In this document: positions 28,022 to 36,659 of the stretch, piece by piece
How the letters are laid out: each line of letters opens with the position of its first letter
Position numbering within the stretch: the stretch's first letter is position 1
Source of the DNA: Brucella grignonensis
GTDB taxonomy: Bacteria; Pseudomonadota; Alphaproteobacteria; Rhizobiales; Rhizobiaceae
Assembly (NCBI RefSeq): GCF_002252505.1
Contig: NZ_NNRL01000163.1
Location: 377,981 to 441,980, forward strand
Reading direction: 5' to 3'
DNA length: 64,000 nucleotides
Notes under the pieces: model-generated
What the model was told of the DNA's origin: nothing
Databases searched by the model: none
Seen by the model: the letters and a program-made list of their open reading frames with translations, nothing else
Translations under genes and position numbers: made by a program

Positions 28022-28783
28022 ATGTTTGAAGTCAGAGAACAATACTTATGGGCAGCACCTGATGGCAATAGTGACGGAGTTTCTGTTGCTGTAGGTGGGC
28101 GAACAAAAGAAGGGGGACATTCGGCCGGTTTGTCTGTGCAGAATGAACCACATTTGATGCTTGTTTGTAAAAGCAATCTGGAGCGGGAATGTCTTTTCAA
28201 TGGGCTGATGATGAACGGACTTAAACTTCCGGTCGTCAGCTACGCATCTATTGATAAAAACATGCCGTTGAATGGTGCAATCGTTATCCTCATGCATATC
28301 GGTTCAAAGCGCCTCGCTGATCCGTTTTTTTCCGATGAGGTGGAGGCTGCGGTTAAAGCATGGCATCCGACGCCGCTTGTGCTCCTTGCCGAACGCGAAG
28401 AGTGGTCGCAGGTTTTGCGTGCGATGGAAATCGGAGCCCGCGGCTACATTCCGACATCGGTTGATATCAAGATCTGTGTGGAAGCAATTCATCTTGCCTT
28501 GGCGGGTGGTATGTATGTACCGGCTTCGATGCTGATGAAGCCGCCGTCACAGGATTTGAACGATGATGTGCTGGGCGAGCTATTGACGGTGCGCGAGATT
28601 GAAGTTGTTCACGCGATCCGGGTGGGCAAATCCAACAAGATTATTGCTTTTGAACTTGGTATGAGTGAAGGCACGGTAAAGGCGCATGTTCATAACATCA
28701 TGAGAAAGATCGGTGCTGCCAACCGCACCGAAGTCGCTTGCAAGCTGCATAAAATGTACGGTAATAAATTCAGCGAGGAATGA
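28022..28783 (+). CDS. NarL/LuxR-type regulator with a degenerate receiver domain
   Basis: 253 residues. The N-terminal domain (about 45-165) has receiver-like order, but the phospho-acceptor strand reads AIVILMHIGS with no Asp, the acidic pair is absent (LVCKSNLERE) and the conserved Lys position reads PTSVD. It therefore probably is not phosphorylated. The C-terminal HTH (about 188-245) is LTVREIEVVHAIRVGKSNKI ... SEGTVKAHVHNIMRKIGAANRTE. ACAGGGGAAAC precedes the ATG. No histidine kinase is nearby. Confidence 0.85.
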   Translation: MFEVREQYLWAAPDGNSDGVSVAVGGRTKEGGHSAGLSVQNEPHLMLVCKSNLERECLFNGLMMNGLKLPVVSYASIDKNMPLNGAIVILMHIGSKRLADPFFSDEVEAAVKAWHPTPLVLLAEREEWSQVLRAMEIGARGYIPTSVDIKICVEAIHLALAGGMYVPASMLMKPPSQDLNDDVLGELLTVREIEVVHAIRVGKSNKIIAFELGMSEGTVKAHVHNIMRKIGAANRTEVACKLHKMYGNKFSEE

Positions 28784-28817
28784 GCATTCGCATGCATACA
28801 TATACATTCTGGAAACT

Positions 28818-28855
28818 ATGAAGCGCCGGACTGACAAGCTCAGTCGGCGCTTCAT
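28818..28855 (+). terminator. Terminator-like hairpin after the NarL/LuxR gene
   Basis: ATGAAGCGCCG-G-ACTGA (28818-28834) pairs with TCAGTCGGCGCTTCAT (28840-28855): 16 bp with one bulged G and a 5-nt loop. There is no long T tract. Confidence 0.55.
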
Positions 28856-28886
28856 GGCTTTCGGAGCCATGTATGGAGCCACGTAT

Positions 28887-29020
28887 AACGCAGAGATTGT
28901 TCTGCGTTTAAGTAAAAAGGGTAGGGGCAGATTTTCACCTGCCCCTAAGAATGAGAGGGGTATTCTTTGAGGGGTCTCTCATTCTTTTCTGAGCGAGAGT
29001 AAACGCGATGACCTCTCGCT
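28887..29020. repeat. Run of four further perfect stem-loops
   Basis: AACGCAGA/TCTGCGTT (28887-28908); TAGGGGCAG/CTGCCCCTA (28922-28947); AAGAATGAGAG/CTCTCATTCTT (28947-28986); AGCGAGAG/CTCTCGCT (28992-29020). Each is perfectly paired with loops of 6-18 nt. Could be terminators, a structured RNA, or decayed repeat elements. Confidence 0.6.
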
Positions 29021-29514
29021 ACAGCCTTTCGAGTTCCGCGAATTTTCAATTTTAGCGAGTCCAGCCAAGATTGGTTCGCTGAACTCCCTATAATTATTTT
29101 TCTTACTCACTATCACTGGCAAAGCTACGTCAAATTTCTGGGTCAATTGCTCCATAGGTAAAGGATGCCCAGTTTAGATGTATATAATCCCTCTAGATTC
29201 AAGTCAGAAAGGATGTTGTTTAACAATATAAGAATTTTAAATCCTGTGAATATAAATGTTATGATATTTATTACGTAAATTGTGTAATGTTTTAATTATT
29301 ATTAATCTTTAGATTTATCACAAGAGTATTTTCAGATTATTGGTTCTGACGTTAGTTGCGCTTCTACACGAAAGTTTATATCTATCGACATTATCTGACG
29401 CGCTACGTCGGCAGGCGCAGGATCAAGTAAATTGACAGGCTTGCAAACGTAACGTGAAAATTACGGACTGATGGCGTCACTTTCCAGCTGATTTGTCATC
29501 AAGCGGTTGCTTTC

Positions 29515-29532
29515 TTTCGCAAAACAGCGAAA
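29515..29532. promoter_or_regulatory. Palindrome TTTCGCAAAACAGCGAAA upstream of glpR
   Basis: Perfect 6-bp arms TTTCGC / GCGAAA. It shares the TTTCG half-site with the triple array before glpD, so it may be a GlpR autoregulatory site, about 146 bp upstream of the glpR start. Confidence 0.4.
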
Positions 29533-29545
29533 TTACGAACTTAAA

Positions 29546-29644
29546 GCTTGTCGCGGAAAAGTGGGAACCGGTTTTCTGACAAGATGTGCGAAAAAAAGCA
29601 AAAAGATAGAGCATTTCTAATGATTCAACTTAATCTGGAAATGC
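29546..29644. repeat. Composite dispersed repeat (A- and C-like modules)
   Basis: A-like module CTTGTCGCGGAAAAGTGG ... GGTTTTCTGACAAG, then a C-like inverted repeat GAGCATTTCTAATGATTC ... CTGGAAATGCTC. It ends 34 bp before the glpR start. Confidence 0.8.
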
Positions 29645-29677
29645 TCTCGTTAGAACAATTCTATTGCCGGACAAAAA

Positions 29678-30445
29678 ATGCAGCTTACTCCTCGCCATAA
29701 TGCAATTTTGGATATCGCCCGCCGACAGGGGCAGGTGCTGGTCGACGATCTGGCAGCTGCGTTCGATGTGACACCGCAAACCGTGCGCAAGGATCTTAAT
29801 GATCTCTGCAAGGCGCGTTTGCTGCGGCGCATTCATGGTGGTGCACTCTATCCATCCGGCGTCGAGAACATGGAATATGAGGCGCGCCGCCGGATTGCAG
29901 CACATGAGAAGGAGTTGATCGGGCGGGCTGCTGCTGAAATGATCCCCGACGGCGCATCGCTTTTTATCAATATTGGCACAACGACCGAGGCTGTCAGCCA
30001 TGCACTCATTGACCACAATCACCTGATGGTCATCACCAACAATATCAATGTCGCCAATACGCTGCGTGTCTATCCTGAAATAGAGGTGGTTATTGCTGGC
30101 GGTGTCGTGCGCGCCTCTGATGGCGGTATTGTTGGCGAAGCTGCGGTTGATTTTATCCGTCAGTTTAAGGTCGATTATGCGGTCATTGGTACCTCGGCGA
30201 TGGATGAAGATGGTGCACTGCTCGATTTCGATTTCCGCGAAGTGAAGGTCGCACAGGCCATCATCGCCAATGCACGTCATGTGATTCTTGTGACCGACTC
30301 AACCAAGCTGGAACGAACGGCGCCCGTGCGTCTGGGGCATATATCGCAGGTCCATACTTTCATCACCGACCGCTGTCCGTCGCAGCAACTGCGTGATTTA
30401 TGTCGGGAAAATGAGGTTGAACTCATTGAAACAGCGGTTGAATAG
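29678..30445 (+). CDS. glpR: DeoR-family repressor, probable GlpR
   Basis: 255 residues. The N-terminal DeoR HTH is RHNAILDIARRQGQVLVDDL then DVTPQTVRKDLNDLCKARLL (residues 6-50), followed by RRIHGGALYPS. The C-terminal sugar-phosphate isomerase-like sensor domain has NIGTTTEAVSHAL and ITNNINVANTL. These features and the adjacent glpD indicate the glycerol-3-phosphate repressor. Same orientation as glpD but 208 bp apart, with a repeat and putative operators in between. Confidence 0.87.
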   Translation: MQLTPRHNAILDIARRQGQVLVDDLAAAFDVTPQTVRKDLNDLCKARLLRRIHGGALYPSGVENMEYEARRRIAAHEKELIGRAAAEMIPDGASLFINIGTTTEAVSHALIDHNHLMVITNNINVANTLRVYPEIEVVIAGGVVRASDGGIVGEAAVDFIRQFKVDYAVIGTSAMDEDGALLDFDFREVKVAQAIIANARHVILVTDSTKLERTAPVRLGHISQVHTFITDRCPSQQLRDLCRENEVELIETAVE

Positions 30446-30487
30446 CCTGCAATTTAATTCTTTGGGCCAAAATCGAATTAAACCAAA

Positions 30488-30553
30488 ATTATGCAGCGAA
30501 TTTAAACCGTTAGAGCGACGTTTCAGTACCCTATAGGAGGTATGTCGTTCCAA
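30488..30553. repeat. Dispersed repeat, module B with AT-rich edge
   Basis: AATTATGCAGCGAATTTAAA followed by a B-type inverted repeat GAGCGACGTTTCAGTACC ... TAGGAGGTATGTCGTTC, between glpR and glpD. Confidence 0.78.
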
Positions 30554-30572
30554 TGGGCAGAAAGAATCGCAG

Positions 30573-30600
30573 TTTCGTTTCATTTTCGTTTTGCTTTCGT
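30573..30600. promoter_or_regulatory. Three TTTCGT boxes at exact 11-bp spacing before glpD
   Basis: TTTCGT at 30573, 30584 and 30595, each one helical turn apart. DeoR/GlpR-type repressors are known to use repeated half-sites. The array lies 54-81 bp upstream of the glpD start, a plausible repressor position. Confidence 0.55.
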
Positions 30601-30653
30601 ATGAAATGAATTATATTCGCTTTGGTGGTTGGAGAGGGTCTTCAGGGTTCGCC

Positions 30654-32165
30654 ATGGTGCAGAATAAAATATTCGATATTTTCGTAATTGGTGGCGGCAT
30701 CAATGGATGCGGCATTGCAAGAGATGCGGTGGGGCGTGGCTTCTCCGTTGGTCTCGCCGAAATGAACGATCTGGCAAGCGGCACCTCGTCGCGGGCCACC
30801 AAGCTCATTCATGGCGGTTTGCGCTATCTGGAGCATTACGAATTCCGTCTGGTGCGCGAGGCGCTGATGGAGCGGGAAGTACTGTGGGCCAACGCGCCGC
30901 ATCTCATCCATCCTATGCGCTTTGTGCTGCCTTTTCATAAGGGTGGGGTTCGCCCGGCCTGGCTTTTGCGCCTTGGCCTGTTTCTGTACGATCATCTCGG
31001 TGGTCGGAAGAAACTGCCTGTGACGCGCACGCTCGATATGCGAACCGACCCCTCGAGCGCACCGTTGAAGCCGCTTTTCACCAAGGCCTTCGAATATTCC
31101 GATTGCTGGGTGGATGATGCGCGTTTCACTGCCCTGACTGCGCGTGACGCCGCAGATCGTGGTGCAATGATCCGCACGCGCACCAAGGTCATATCCGCTC
31201 GCCGTGACCATGAGGCATGGACGGTGACGCTGGAAAACATTGACACGGGTGCGCGCGAAGAGTTTCGCGCACGGCTTCTGGTCAATGCAGCAGGCCCATG
31301 GGCCGACCAGGTTTTGCAAGGTGTTGAAGGTGATCGCCAACTACATAATGTGCGTCTGGTTCAGGGCAGCCATATTGTGGTGCGCAAAAAATTCTCTGAT
31401 CCGCGGTCCTATTTCTTCCAGAACAATGACGGACGTATCATCTTCGCCATTCCCTATGAGGATGATTTCACGCTGATCGGTACAACCGATCAGGACTATC
31501 AGGGCGATCCGGCCAAGGTCGCGATCACAGACAAGGAAGCTGATTATCTCTGCGCTTGTGCCAGTGAATATTTCAAGGAGCCGGTGCGTCGTGAGGATAT
31601 TGTCTGGACCTATTCTGGCGTGCGTCCGCTTTATGACGACGGTGCGAGCAAGGCACAGGAAGCAACACGTGATTACGTGCTAAAAGAAGATGCTCCGCAG
31701 GGTGCCGCACCGCTGATTAACGTCTTTGGCGGTAAGCTGACCACTGCGCGCAGGCTGGCTGAGCATATGCTTGAGAAGATTGAGCATCACTTGGGCAAAA
31801 AAGGTGCTCCTTGGACCCATGCCGCACCTCTACCGGGCGGTGATTTTCAGGAAGTAGCCTTTGATCGTGAGCTTGAAAAGCTGAAAGCAGCTTATCCGTT
31901 CCTTTCACCCACCCATGCCCGTCGCCTCTTCCGGCTTTATGGAACACGGGCACGCGCCTTGCTCGGAAAGGCCAGTTCGCTCGCTGATCTGGGACAGCAT
32001 TTTGGTGCCGATCTCTATGAGGCAGAAGTGCGCTATCTCATTGAAAATGAATGGGCACATACGGCAGAGGATATTCTGTGGCGGCGCACAAAGCTTGGCC
32101 TTCGTTTGACTAGCTCGGAGGTTGTTGCGCTGGAATCTTTCTTGAAGTCGGTGAAGGCGGCTTGA
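30654..32165 (+). CDS. glpD: Glycerol-3-phosphate dehydrogenase (aerobic, FAD)
   Basis: 503-residue membrane-associated flavoenzyme oxidising glycerol-3-phosphate to dihydroxyacetone phosphate and feeding electrons to quinone. The FAD dinucleotide fold is FVIGGGINGCGIARDAVGRG at residues 10-29. The family motif SGTSSRATKLIHGGLRYLEH is near residue 42-61. A C-terminal DAO_C domain follows about residue 390. The start ATG 30654 has CAGGG 6 nt before it; an upstream in-frame ATG would encode residues lying in the promoter. No glpF/glpK in the window. Confidence 0.96.
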   Translation: MVQNKIFDIFVIGGGINGCGIARDAVGRGFSVGLAEMNDLASGTSSRATKLIHGGLRYLEHYEFRLVREALMEREVLWANAPHLIHPMRFVLPFHKGGVRPAWLLRLGLFLYDHLGGRKKLPVTRTLDMRTDPSSAPLKPLFTKAFEYSDCWVDDARFTALTARDAADRGAMIRTRTKVISARRDHEAWTVTLENIDTGAREEFRARLLVNAAGPWADQVLQGVEGDRQLHNVRLVQGSHIVVRKKFSDPRSYFFQNNDGRIIFAIPYEDDFTLIGTTDQDYQGDPAKVAITDKEADYLCACASEYFKEPVRREDIVWTYSGVRPLYDDGASKAQEATRDYVLKEDAPQGAAPLINVFGGKLTTARRLAEHMLEKIEHHLGKKGAPWTHAAPLPGGDFQEVAFDRELEKLKAAYPFLSPTHARRLFRLYGTRARALLGKASSLADLGQHFGADLYEAEVRYLIENEWAHTAEDILWRRTKLGLRLTSSEVVALESFLKSVKAA

Positions 32166-32242
32166 TCCCACACTTGCAACCCTCGATATAAAAAGCCATT
32201 ATCCCTCCAGCAGGCGGTTTCCAGCCTTTCTGGGAGGAAAAC

Positions 32243-33211
32243 ATGGGCGCACCGCAAGACAGAATTCATGCTGACCGCATCCATTCCGCTATAGATACGG
32301 GTGGTGCGGCTCGCTCGGCTCTTGTCGCATCGTGGCGGCGATCTGCGCAATTGCATGGGCTGGACCCGGCAGAGCTTGGTTCAGTTCAAACGCTCTCTGA
32401 CGGCGAGTTTCGCAATATACGTCAACGTATGGAGCGTGTGGTCAACATAGCGCAAGCGAGCATGGATCGCCTTTATATGGCGGTTGGCGGCGTTGGTTGC
32501 TGTGTGCTTCTGGCTGACAGTAACGGTGTGCCGGTCGAGCGACGAGGTGCTGCAGGCGATGATGATACATTCTATGATTGGGGTCTGTGGACCGGTGCCG
32601 TGTGGAGTGAAGCTGTCGAAGGCACAAACGGGATTGGGACCTGTATTGCCGAACAACGAGCGCTGACCATCCACCGTGACCAACATTTTCACACGCGAAA
32701 CATAGGCCTTTCCTGTACGGTTGCACCGATCCATGATCATCGGGGTCGGCTTATGGCAGCGCTTGATGTTTCATCGTGCCGCAGTGATCTCACGGAGGCT
32801 TTTGTTCAGCTGATTTCTGTGGCTGTCATTGATGCCGCGCGTCGGATAGAGGCCGAAAATTTCCGCCAGGCTTTTCCGCAAGCGCGTATCATGTTGGCTC
32901 CAAGCGCTGATCGCACCGGCGGCGCGCTGATTGCTGTCGATAAGGATGACCTGGTGGTTGGTGCCACAAGAGCGGCAAGGCTTTCGCTTGATCTTACCGA
33001 TGAAGCGCTTTCGACGGCACTCCCGGCTGCCGACCTTTTGGGTTGGCATGCCGATCCGCGAGAGGATATGGCGGAGTCGGAAAGGAGTGTCATCTTGCGG
33101 GCTATTGCACGTTCAGACGGCAATATTTCTTCCGCTGCCAAGCTTCTTGGTATCAGCCGCGCCACACTTCACCGCAAGCTCAATCGACTGAAAATCATTC
33201 GGACGAACTAG
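32243..33211 (+). CDS. GAF-Fis regulator (AcoR-like, lacking the AAA+ domain)
   Basis: 322 residues. The N-terminal part (about 20-200) has the AcoR-type start SALVASWRRS followed by a GAF sensor with EGTNGIGTCIAEQRALTIHRDQHFH. The C-terminus (about 275-318) is a Fis HTH: AIARSDGNISSAAKLLGISR ATLHRKL. The sigma54-interacting AAA+ ATPase of true AcoR (with GAFTGA) is missing, so it probably acts with the housekeeping polymerase. Upstream of aldehyde and alcohol dehydrogenase genes, its likely targets. Confidence 0.85.
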   Translation: MGAPQDRIHADRIHSAIDTGGAARSALVASWRRSAQLHGLDPAELGSVQTLSDGEFRNIRQRMERVVNIAQASMDRLYMAVGGVGCCVLLADSNGVPVERRGAAGDDDTFYDWGLWTGAVWSEAVEGTNGIGTCIAEQRALTIHRDQHFHTRNIGLSCTVAPIHDHRGRLMAALDVSSCRSDLTEAFVQLISVAVIDAARRIEAENFRQAFPQARIMLAPSADRTGGALIAVDKDDLVVGATRAARLSLDLTDEALSTALPAADLLGWHADPREDMAESERSVILRAIARSDGNISSAAKLLGISRATLHRKLNRLKIIRTN

Positions 33212-33234
33212 ATTTTACGTTAGGCCTTCCAAAC

Positions 33235-33252
33235 TGTCTCATTATTGAGACA
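33235..33252. promoter_or_regulatory. Palindrome TGTCTCATTATTGAGACA before the aldehyde dehydrogenase
   Basis: 7-bp perfect arms around TTAT, 24 bp after the regulator's stop and 105 bp before the aldehyde dehydrogenase start. Probable operator of the GAF-Fis regulator. A small hairpin AACGCCG/CGGCGTT (33319-33338) sits closer to the start. Confidence 0.5.
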
Positions 33253-33356
33253 CATTGATATTGTATAGTCATTCGTGTGGATGACTCCTCCCAAGAGCCG
33301 CGCCATCTTGAATAAAGAAACGCCGTAGGAGCGGCGTTGTCTTTGGGAGGAATGTC

Positions 33357-34874
33357 ATGAACAAGGTAGAATTTCACCGCTCCGTTAAGCCGGAGTTTGC
33401 CAAACGCTATGGCAATTTCATTGGTGGCAAATGGGTTGAACCCAAGTCTGGCCGCTATTTCGAAAACACATCCCCGGTCAATGGTCAGGTTCTGTGCGAA
33501 GTTGCGCGTTCCGATGCCGCTGATATCGATGCGGCTCTTGATGCGGCACACGCAGCCAAGGATGCATGGGGCAGAACCAGCCCTGCGGAACGCGCTGTGA
33601 TCCTCAACAAGATCGCAGATCGCATGGAAGCAAATCTGCCAAAGCTTGCTGCCGCCGAAACATGGGACAATGGCAAGCCGATCCGCGAAACCACTAATGC
33701 CGATCTGCCACTCGCTATTGATCACTTCCGTTATTTTGCCGGTGCAATCCGTGCGCAGGAAGGTGGTATTTCGGAAATCGACCACGATACGGTTGCGTAT
33801 CATTTCCACGAGCCGCTCGGTGTGGTCGGCCAGATCATCCCTTGGAATTTTCCGCTGCTGATGGCCGTATGGAAGCTGGCACCAGCCCTTGCTGCCGGTA
33901 ACTGCGTTGTGCTGAAGCCTGCTGAACAGACACCTGCATCCATTCTTGTACTGATGGAGCTTATTGGTGATCTGCTGCCTGCGGGCGTGCTCAACGTGGT
34001 CAATGGTTTTGGTCTGGAAGCTGGCAAGCCGCTGGCATCGAGCCCGCGCATTGCCAAGATCGCCTTTACCGGTGAAACGACGACTGGTCGTCTCATCATG
34101 CAATATGCCAGCCAGAACCTCATCCCGGTTACGCTGGAACTGGGCGGAAAATCGCCAAACATCTTCTTCTCTGACGTTACGGCAGAAGATGACGATTTCT
34201 TCGATAAGGCCATTGAAGGCTTTGTCATGTTTGCGCTCAATCAGGGTGAAGTCTGCACCTGTCCAAGCCGAGCGCTGATCCATGAAAAGATCTATGACAA
34301 GTTCATGGAGCGCGCATTGAAGCGCGTGGAAGCTATCGTGCAGGGCGATCCTCTTGACCCGGCAACCATGATCGGTGCGCAGGCATCCAGCGAACAGCTC
34401 GAAAAAATCCTGAGCTATATCGATATCGGCAAACAGGAAGGCGCAGAAGTGTTGACCGGCGGCGGGCGCAACGAGCTGGCCGGTGATCTTGCAGGCGGCT
34501 ATTACGTCAAGCCAACTGTCTTCAAGGGCACCAACAAGATGCGGATTTTCCAGGAGGAAATCTTCGGTCCTGTTGTTTCGGTCACGACGTTTAAGGACGA
34601 TGCCGAAGCGCTCGCAATTGCCAATGACACACTTTACGGTCTTGGCGCAGGTGTATGGACGCGTGACGGCACGCGCGCTTATCGCTTTGGTCGTGCCATT
34701 CAGGCAGGCCGCGTCTGGACAAATTGCTACCACGCCTATCCGGCCCATGCGGCGTTCGGTGGTTATAAGCAGTCGGGTATCGGTCGTGAAAACCACCTCA
34801 AGATGCTCGATCACTACCAGCAGACCAAGAACATGCTGGTGAGCTACAGCCCGAAGAAACTCGGCTTCTTCTAA
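33357..34874 (+). CDS. NAD-dependent aldehyde (acetaldehyde) dehydrogenase
   Basis: 505-residue ALDH superfamily enzyme. NAD site: [22 protein letters not shown] near 160-180. Catalytic Glu in [13 protein letters not shown] (about 265). Catalytic Cys in [16 protein letters not shown] (about 300), the paired-Cys form of the AldA/AcoD/ExaC group that oxidises acetaldehyde. GGGAGG precedes the ATG. Clustered with an alcohol dehydrogenase and a DUF779 protein, which points to ethanol or short-chain alcohol oxidation. Confidence 0.93.
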   Translation: MNKVEFHRSVKPEFAKRYGNFIGGKWVEPKSGRYFENTSPVNGQVLCEVARSDAADIDAALDAAHAAKDAWGRTSPAERAVILNKIADRMEANLPKLAAAETWDNGKPIRETTNADLPLAIDHFRYFAGAIRAQEGGISEIDHDTVAYHFHEPLGVVGQIIPWNFPLLMAVWKLAPALAAGNCVVLKPAEQTPASILVLMELIGDLLPAGVLNVVNGFGLEAGKPLASSPRIAKIAFTGETTTGRLIMQYASQNLIPVTLELGGKSPNIFFSDVTAEDDDFFDKAIEGFVMFALNQGEVCTCPSRALIHEKIYDKFMERALKRVEAIVQGDPLDPATMIGAQASSEQLEKILSYIDIGKQEGAEVLTGGGRNELAGDLAGGYYVKPTVFKGTNKMRIFQEEIFGPVVSVTTFKDDAEALAIANDTLYGLGAGVWTRDGTRAYRFGRAIQAGRVWTNCYHAYPAHAAFGGYKQSGIGRENHLKMLDHYQQTKNMLVSYSPKKLGFF

Positions 34875-34882
34875 ACAGCGAA

Positions 34883-34920
34883 GGCGGTTCGTGGCTTTCG
34901 AAGCTCGGACCGCCGTTCTC
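34883..34920 (+). terminator. Hairpin after the aldehyde dehydrogenase
   Basis: GGCGGT (34883-34888) pairs with ACCGCC (34909-34914), with an inner GGCTT/AAGCT pair, then GTTCTCCTC. Partial terminator or processing hairpin between the two dehydrogenase genes. Confidence 0.45.
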
Positions 34921-35059
34921 CTCACAGTTTATCGGTACAGTACGGCTTCACTTGCTACATCATGCTGAGGTCGTTTCCCCCCTGTTTCCTCCCAGGAAAG
35001 GGGCGGGTCGGCAGGGTTTGTATTCCTGCCCGCCCGCCCAAAAACAGAAGGAACTTCCA

Positions 35060-36094
35060 ATGGCAAAGACAATGAAAGCGGCTGTAGTCCGCGAATTCGG
35101 CAAACCACTGACAATTGACGAAGTTCCAATTCCGCAGCCGGGAGACGGTCAGATTCAGATAGCCATTCAGGCATCCGGCGTCTGTCACACTGATCTTCAT
35201 GCCGCGGAAGGCGATTGGCCTGTGAAGCCCAATCCTCCATTTATCCCCGGACATGAAGGCGTTGGCTTTGTGTCTGCAGTGGGTAAAGGGGTAAAACACG
35301 TCAAGGAAGGTGATCGCGTCGGCATTCCATGGCTCTACACGGCTTGCGGTCATTGCGTGCATTGCCTTGGCGGCTGGGAAACACTCTGTGAAGAACAACT
35401 GAATACTGGCTATTCTGTCAATGGCGGCTTTGCTGATTATGTGGTTGCAGATCCGAATTTCGTTGGGCATCTGCCGAAGAACATCGAGTTCAATGAGATT
35501 GCACCTATCCTTTGCGCTGGCGTGACGGTCTATAAAGGCCTTAAAGTCACGGACACCAAGCCTGGTGACTGGGTGGTGATTTCCGGCATTGGTGGCCTTG
35601 GCCATATGGCGGTGCAATATGCCAAAGCGATGGGGCTCAATGTCGCCGCCGTCGATATCGATGACAAGAAGCTCGACCTTGCCCGTAGGCTTGGTGCGAC
35701 TGTTACGGTCAATGCCAAGACGCATAATGATCCGGCTGCTTATATTAAAAAAGAAACTGATGGCGGTGCACAGGGCGTACTTGTCACAGCCGTTTCGCCA
35801 AAGGCCTTTGAACAGGCAATCGGCATGGCTGCGCGCGGTGGCACGATTGCGCTCAATGGCCTACCAGCGGGTGAATTCCCTCTGTCGATTTTCAATATGG
35901 TGTTGAACGGCGTCACCGTGCGCGGTTCCATCGTCGGTACCCGTCTCGATTTGCAGGAATCCATCGATTTTGCCGCCGACGGCAAGGTTAAGGCGACCAT
36001 CCGCACAGACAAGATCGACAACATCAATGCAATTTTTGATGAAATGCGCGCCGGTCAGATTGAAGGCCGTGTCGTGATGGACCTCACGCAGTAA
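35060..36094 (+). CDS. adhP: Zinc-dependent alcohol dehydrogenase (AdhP/AdhA type)
   Basis: 344-residue medium-chain ADH. Catalytic zinc ligands: Cys in [17 protein letters not shown] (about residue 38), GHEGVG (about 60) and the Cys in [13 protein letters not shown]. Structural zinc cysteines: [16 protein letters not shown] (about 95-110). The Rossmann motif [17 protein letters not shown] is near 175. The start is ATG 35060 behind AGAAGGAAC. Follows the aldehyde dehydrogenase on the same strand and ends in a terminator. Confidence 0.93.
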   Translation: MAKTMKAAVVREFGKPLTIDEVPIPQPGDGQIQIAIQASGVCHTDLHAAEGDWPVKPNPPFIPGHEGVGFVSAVGKGVKHVKEGDRVGIPWLYTACGHCVHCLGGWETLCEEQLNTGYSVNGGFADYVVADPNFVGHLPKNIEFNEIAPILCAGVTVYKGLKVTDTKPGDWVVISGIGGLGHMAVQYAKAMGLNVAAVDIDDKKLDLARRLGATVTVNAKTHNDPAAYIKKETDGGAQGVLVTAVSPKAFEQAIGMAARGGTIALNGLPAGEFPLSIFNMVLNGVTVRGSIVGTRLDLQESIDFAADGKVKATIRTDKIDNINAIFDEMRAGQIEGRVVMDLTQ

Positions 36095-36114
36095 TCGGTT
36101 CATAGTTCAAATAG

Positions 36115-36142
36115 AGCCGCCGTAGTGATGCGGCGGCTTTCT
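36115..36142 (+). terminator. Terminator-like hairpin after adhP
   Basis: AGCCGCCG (36115-36122), 8-nt loop, CGGCGGCT (36131-36138), then TTCTTT. The next gene starts only 19 nt later, so it may attenuate rather than fully stop. Confidence 0.6.
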
Positions 36143-36160
36143 TTATGGGAGGAGGAAACC

Positions 36161-36508
36161 ATGACCCAGCTCGCACAAGAGCAGCAGGTTACTGCGACTG
36201 ATGCAGCGCTTGAGCTCATAAAGGAATTGCAGGCCGAATATGGGCCGATCATGTTTCATCAGTCCGGTGGTTGCTGTGATGGCTCTTCGCCGATGTGTTA
36301 CCCGCAGGGCGATTTGCTGCTGTCTGACGCTGACGTAAAACTTGGTGAGATTGGCGGTGCGCCATTTTACATCAGCGGTTCGCAATACGAAGCCTGGAAG
36401 CATACCGAACTCATCATCGATGTCGTGCCGGGGCGGGGTGGTATGTTCTCGCTCGATAATGGCCGTGAAAAACGCTTTCTCACCCGCTCCAAGATATGCT
36501 CGATTTGA
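36161..36508 (+). CDS. DUF779 protein
   Basis: 115-residue DUF779 protein, commonly next to acetaldehyde dehydrogenase genes, as here. A Cys-rich motif SGGCCDGSSPMCYPQGD lies at about residues 37-52; it may bind metal. The start is ATG 36161, with a strong GGGAGGAGGAA ribosome site. No enzymatic role is known to me; a helper function for the neighbouring dehydrogenase is inferred from context. Confidence 0.85.
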   Translation: MTQLAQEQQVTATDAALELIKELQAEYGPIMFHQSGGCCDGSSPMCYPQGDLLLSDADVKLGEIGGAPFYISGSQYEAWKHTELIIDVVPGRGGMFSLDNGREKRFLTRSKICSI

Positions 36509-36592
36509 AGCATGCCCCCCAAAAGTGGACACCGGCTTTGGGGATAACGACATGCGTAAAAGCAATAGTTAAAGCGCGTCGCGCTTTAACGC
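36508..36592. repeat. Dispersed repeat, module A variant plus hairpin
   Basis: GCATGCCCCCCAAAAGTGG ... GGCTTTGGGGATAACGACATGC, a G/C variant of module A that keeps pairing (CCCCAAAA/CTTTGGGG). Then a perfect hairpin TTAAAGCGC/GCGCTTTAA (36569-36589). Same arrangement at 39915-39994. Confidence 0.8.
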
Positions 36593-36659
36593 TTTGCGTT
36601 GACAGGCAAAGCAGCTAGTTAAATTGTCGGAAATACCGGGGAGAGAGTACATAACGGCC

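Larger units (their letters stand above)
28784..29677. other. 894-bp gene-free region with hairpin run, AT-rich core and repeat
   Basis: 28818-29020 carries six hairpins in a row. About 29190-29340 is strikingly AT-rich compared with the window. 29515-29532 is a perfect palindrome and 29546-29644 a dispersed repeat. Short open frames such as 28713-28970 have no coding character. A non-coding RNA is possible in the hairpin run. Confidence 0.6.

Noticed and set aside
28713-28970. 85-codon plus-strand frame overlapping the NarL/LuxR gene end
   Set aside because: Runs through several hairpins, has low-complexity content and no ribosome site.
28887-29020. CRISPR array
   Set aside because: The hairpins differ in sequence and spacing; there are no identical repeats with unique spacers and no cas genes.
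33195-34925. 576-codon minus-strand open frame
   Set aside because: Antisense to the aldehyde dehydrogenase, which has all catalytic motifs; the antisense product has no recognisable domain.
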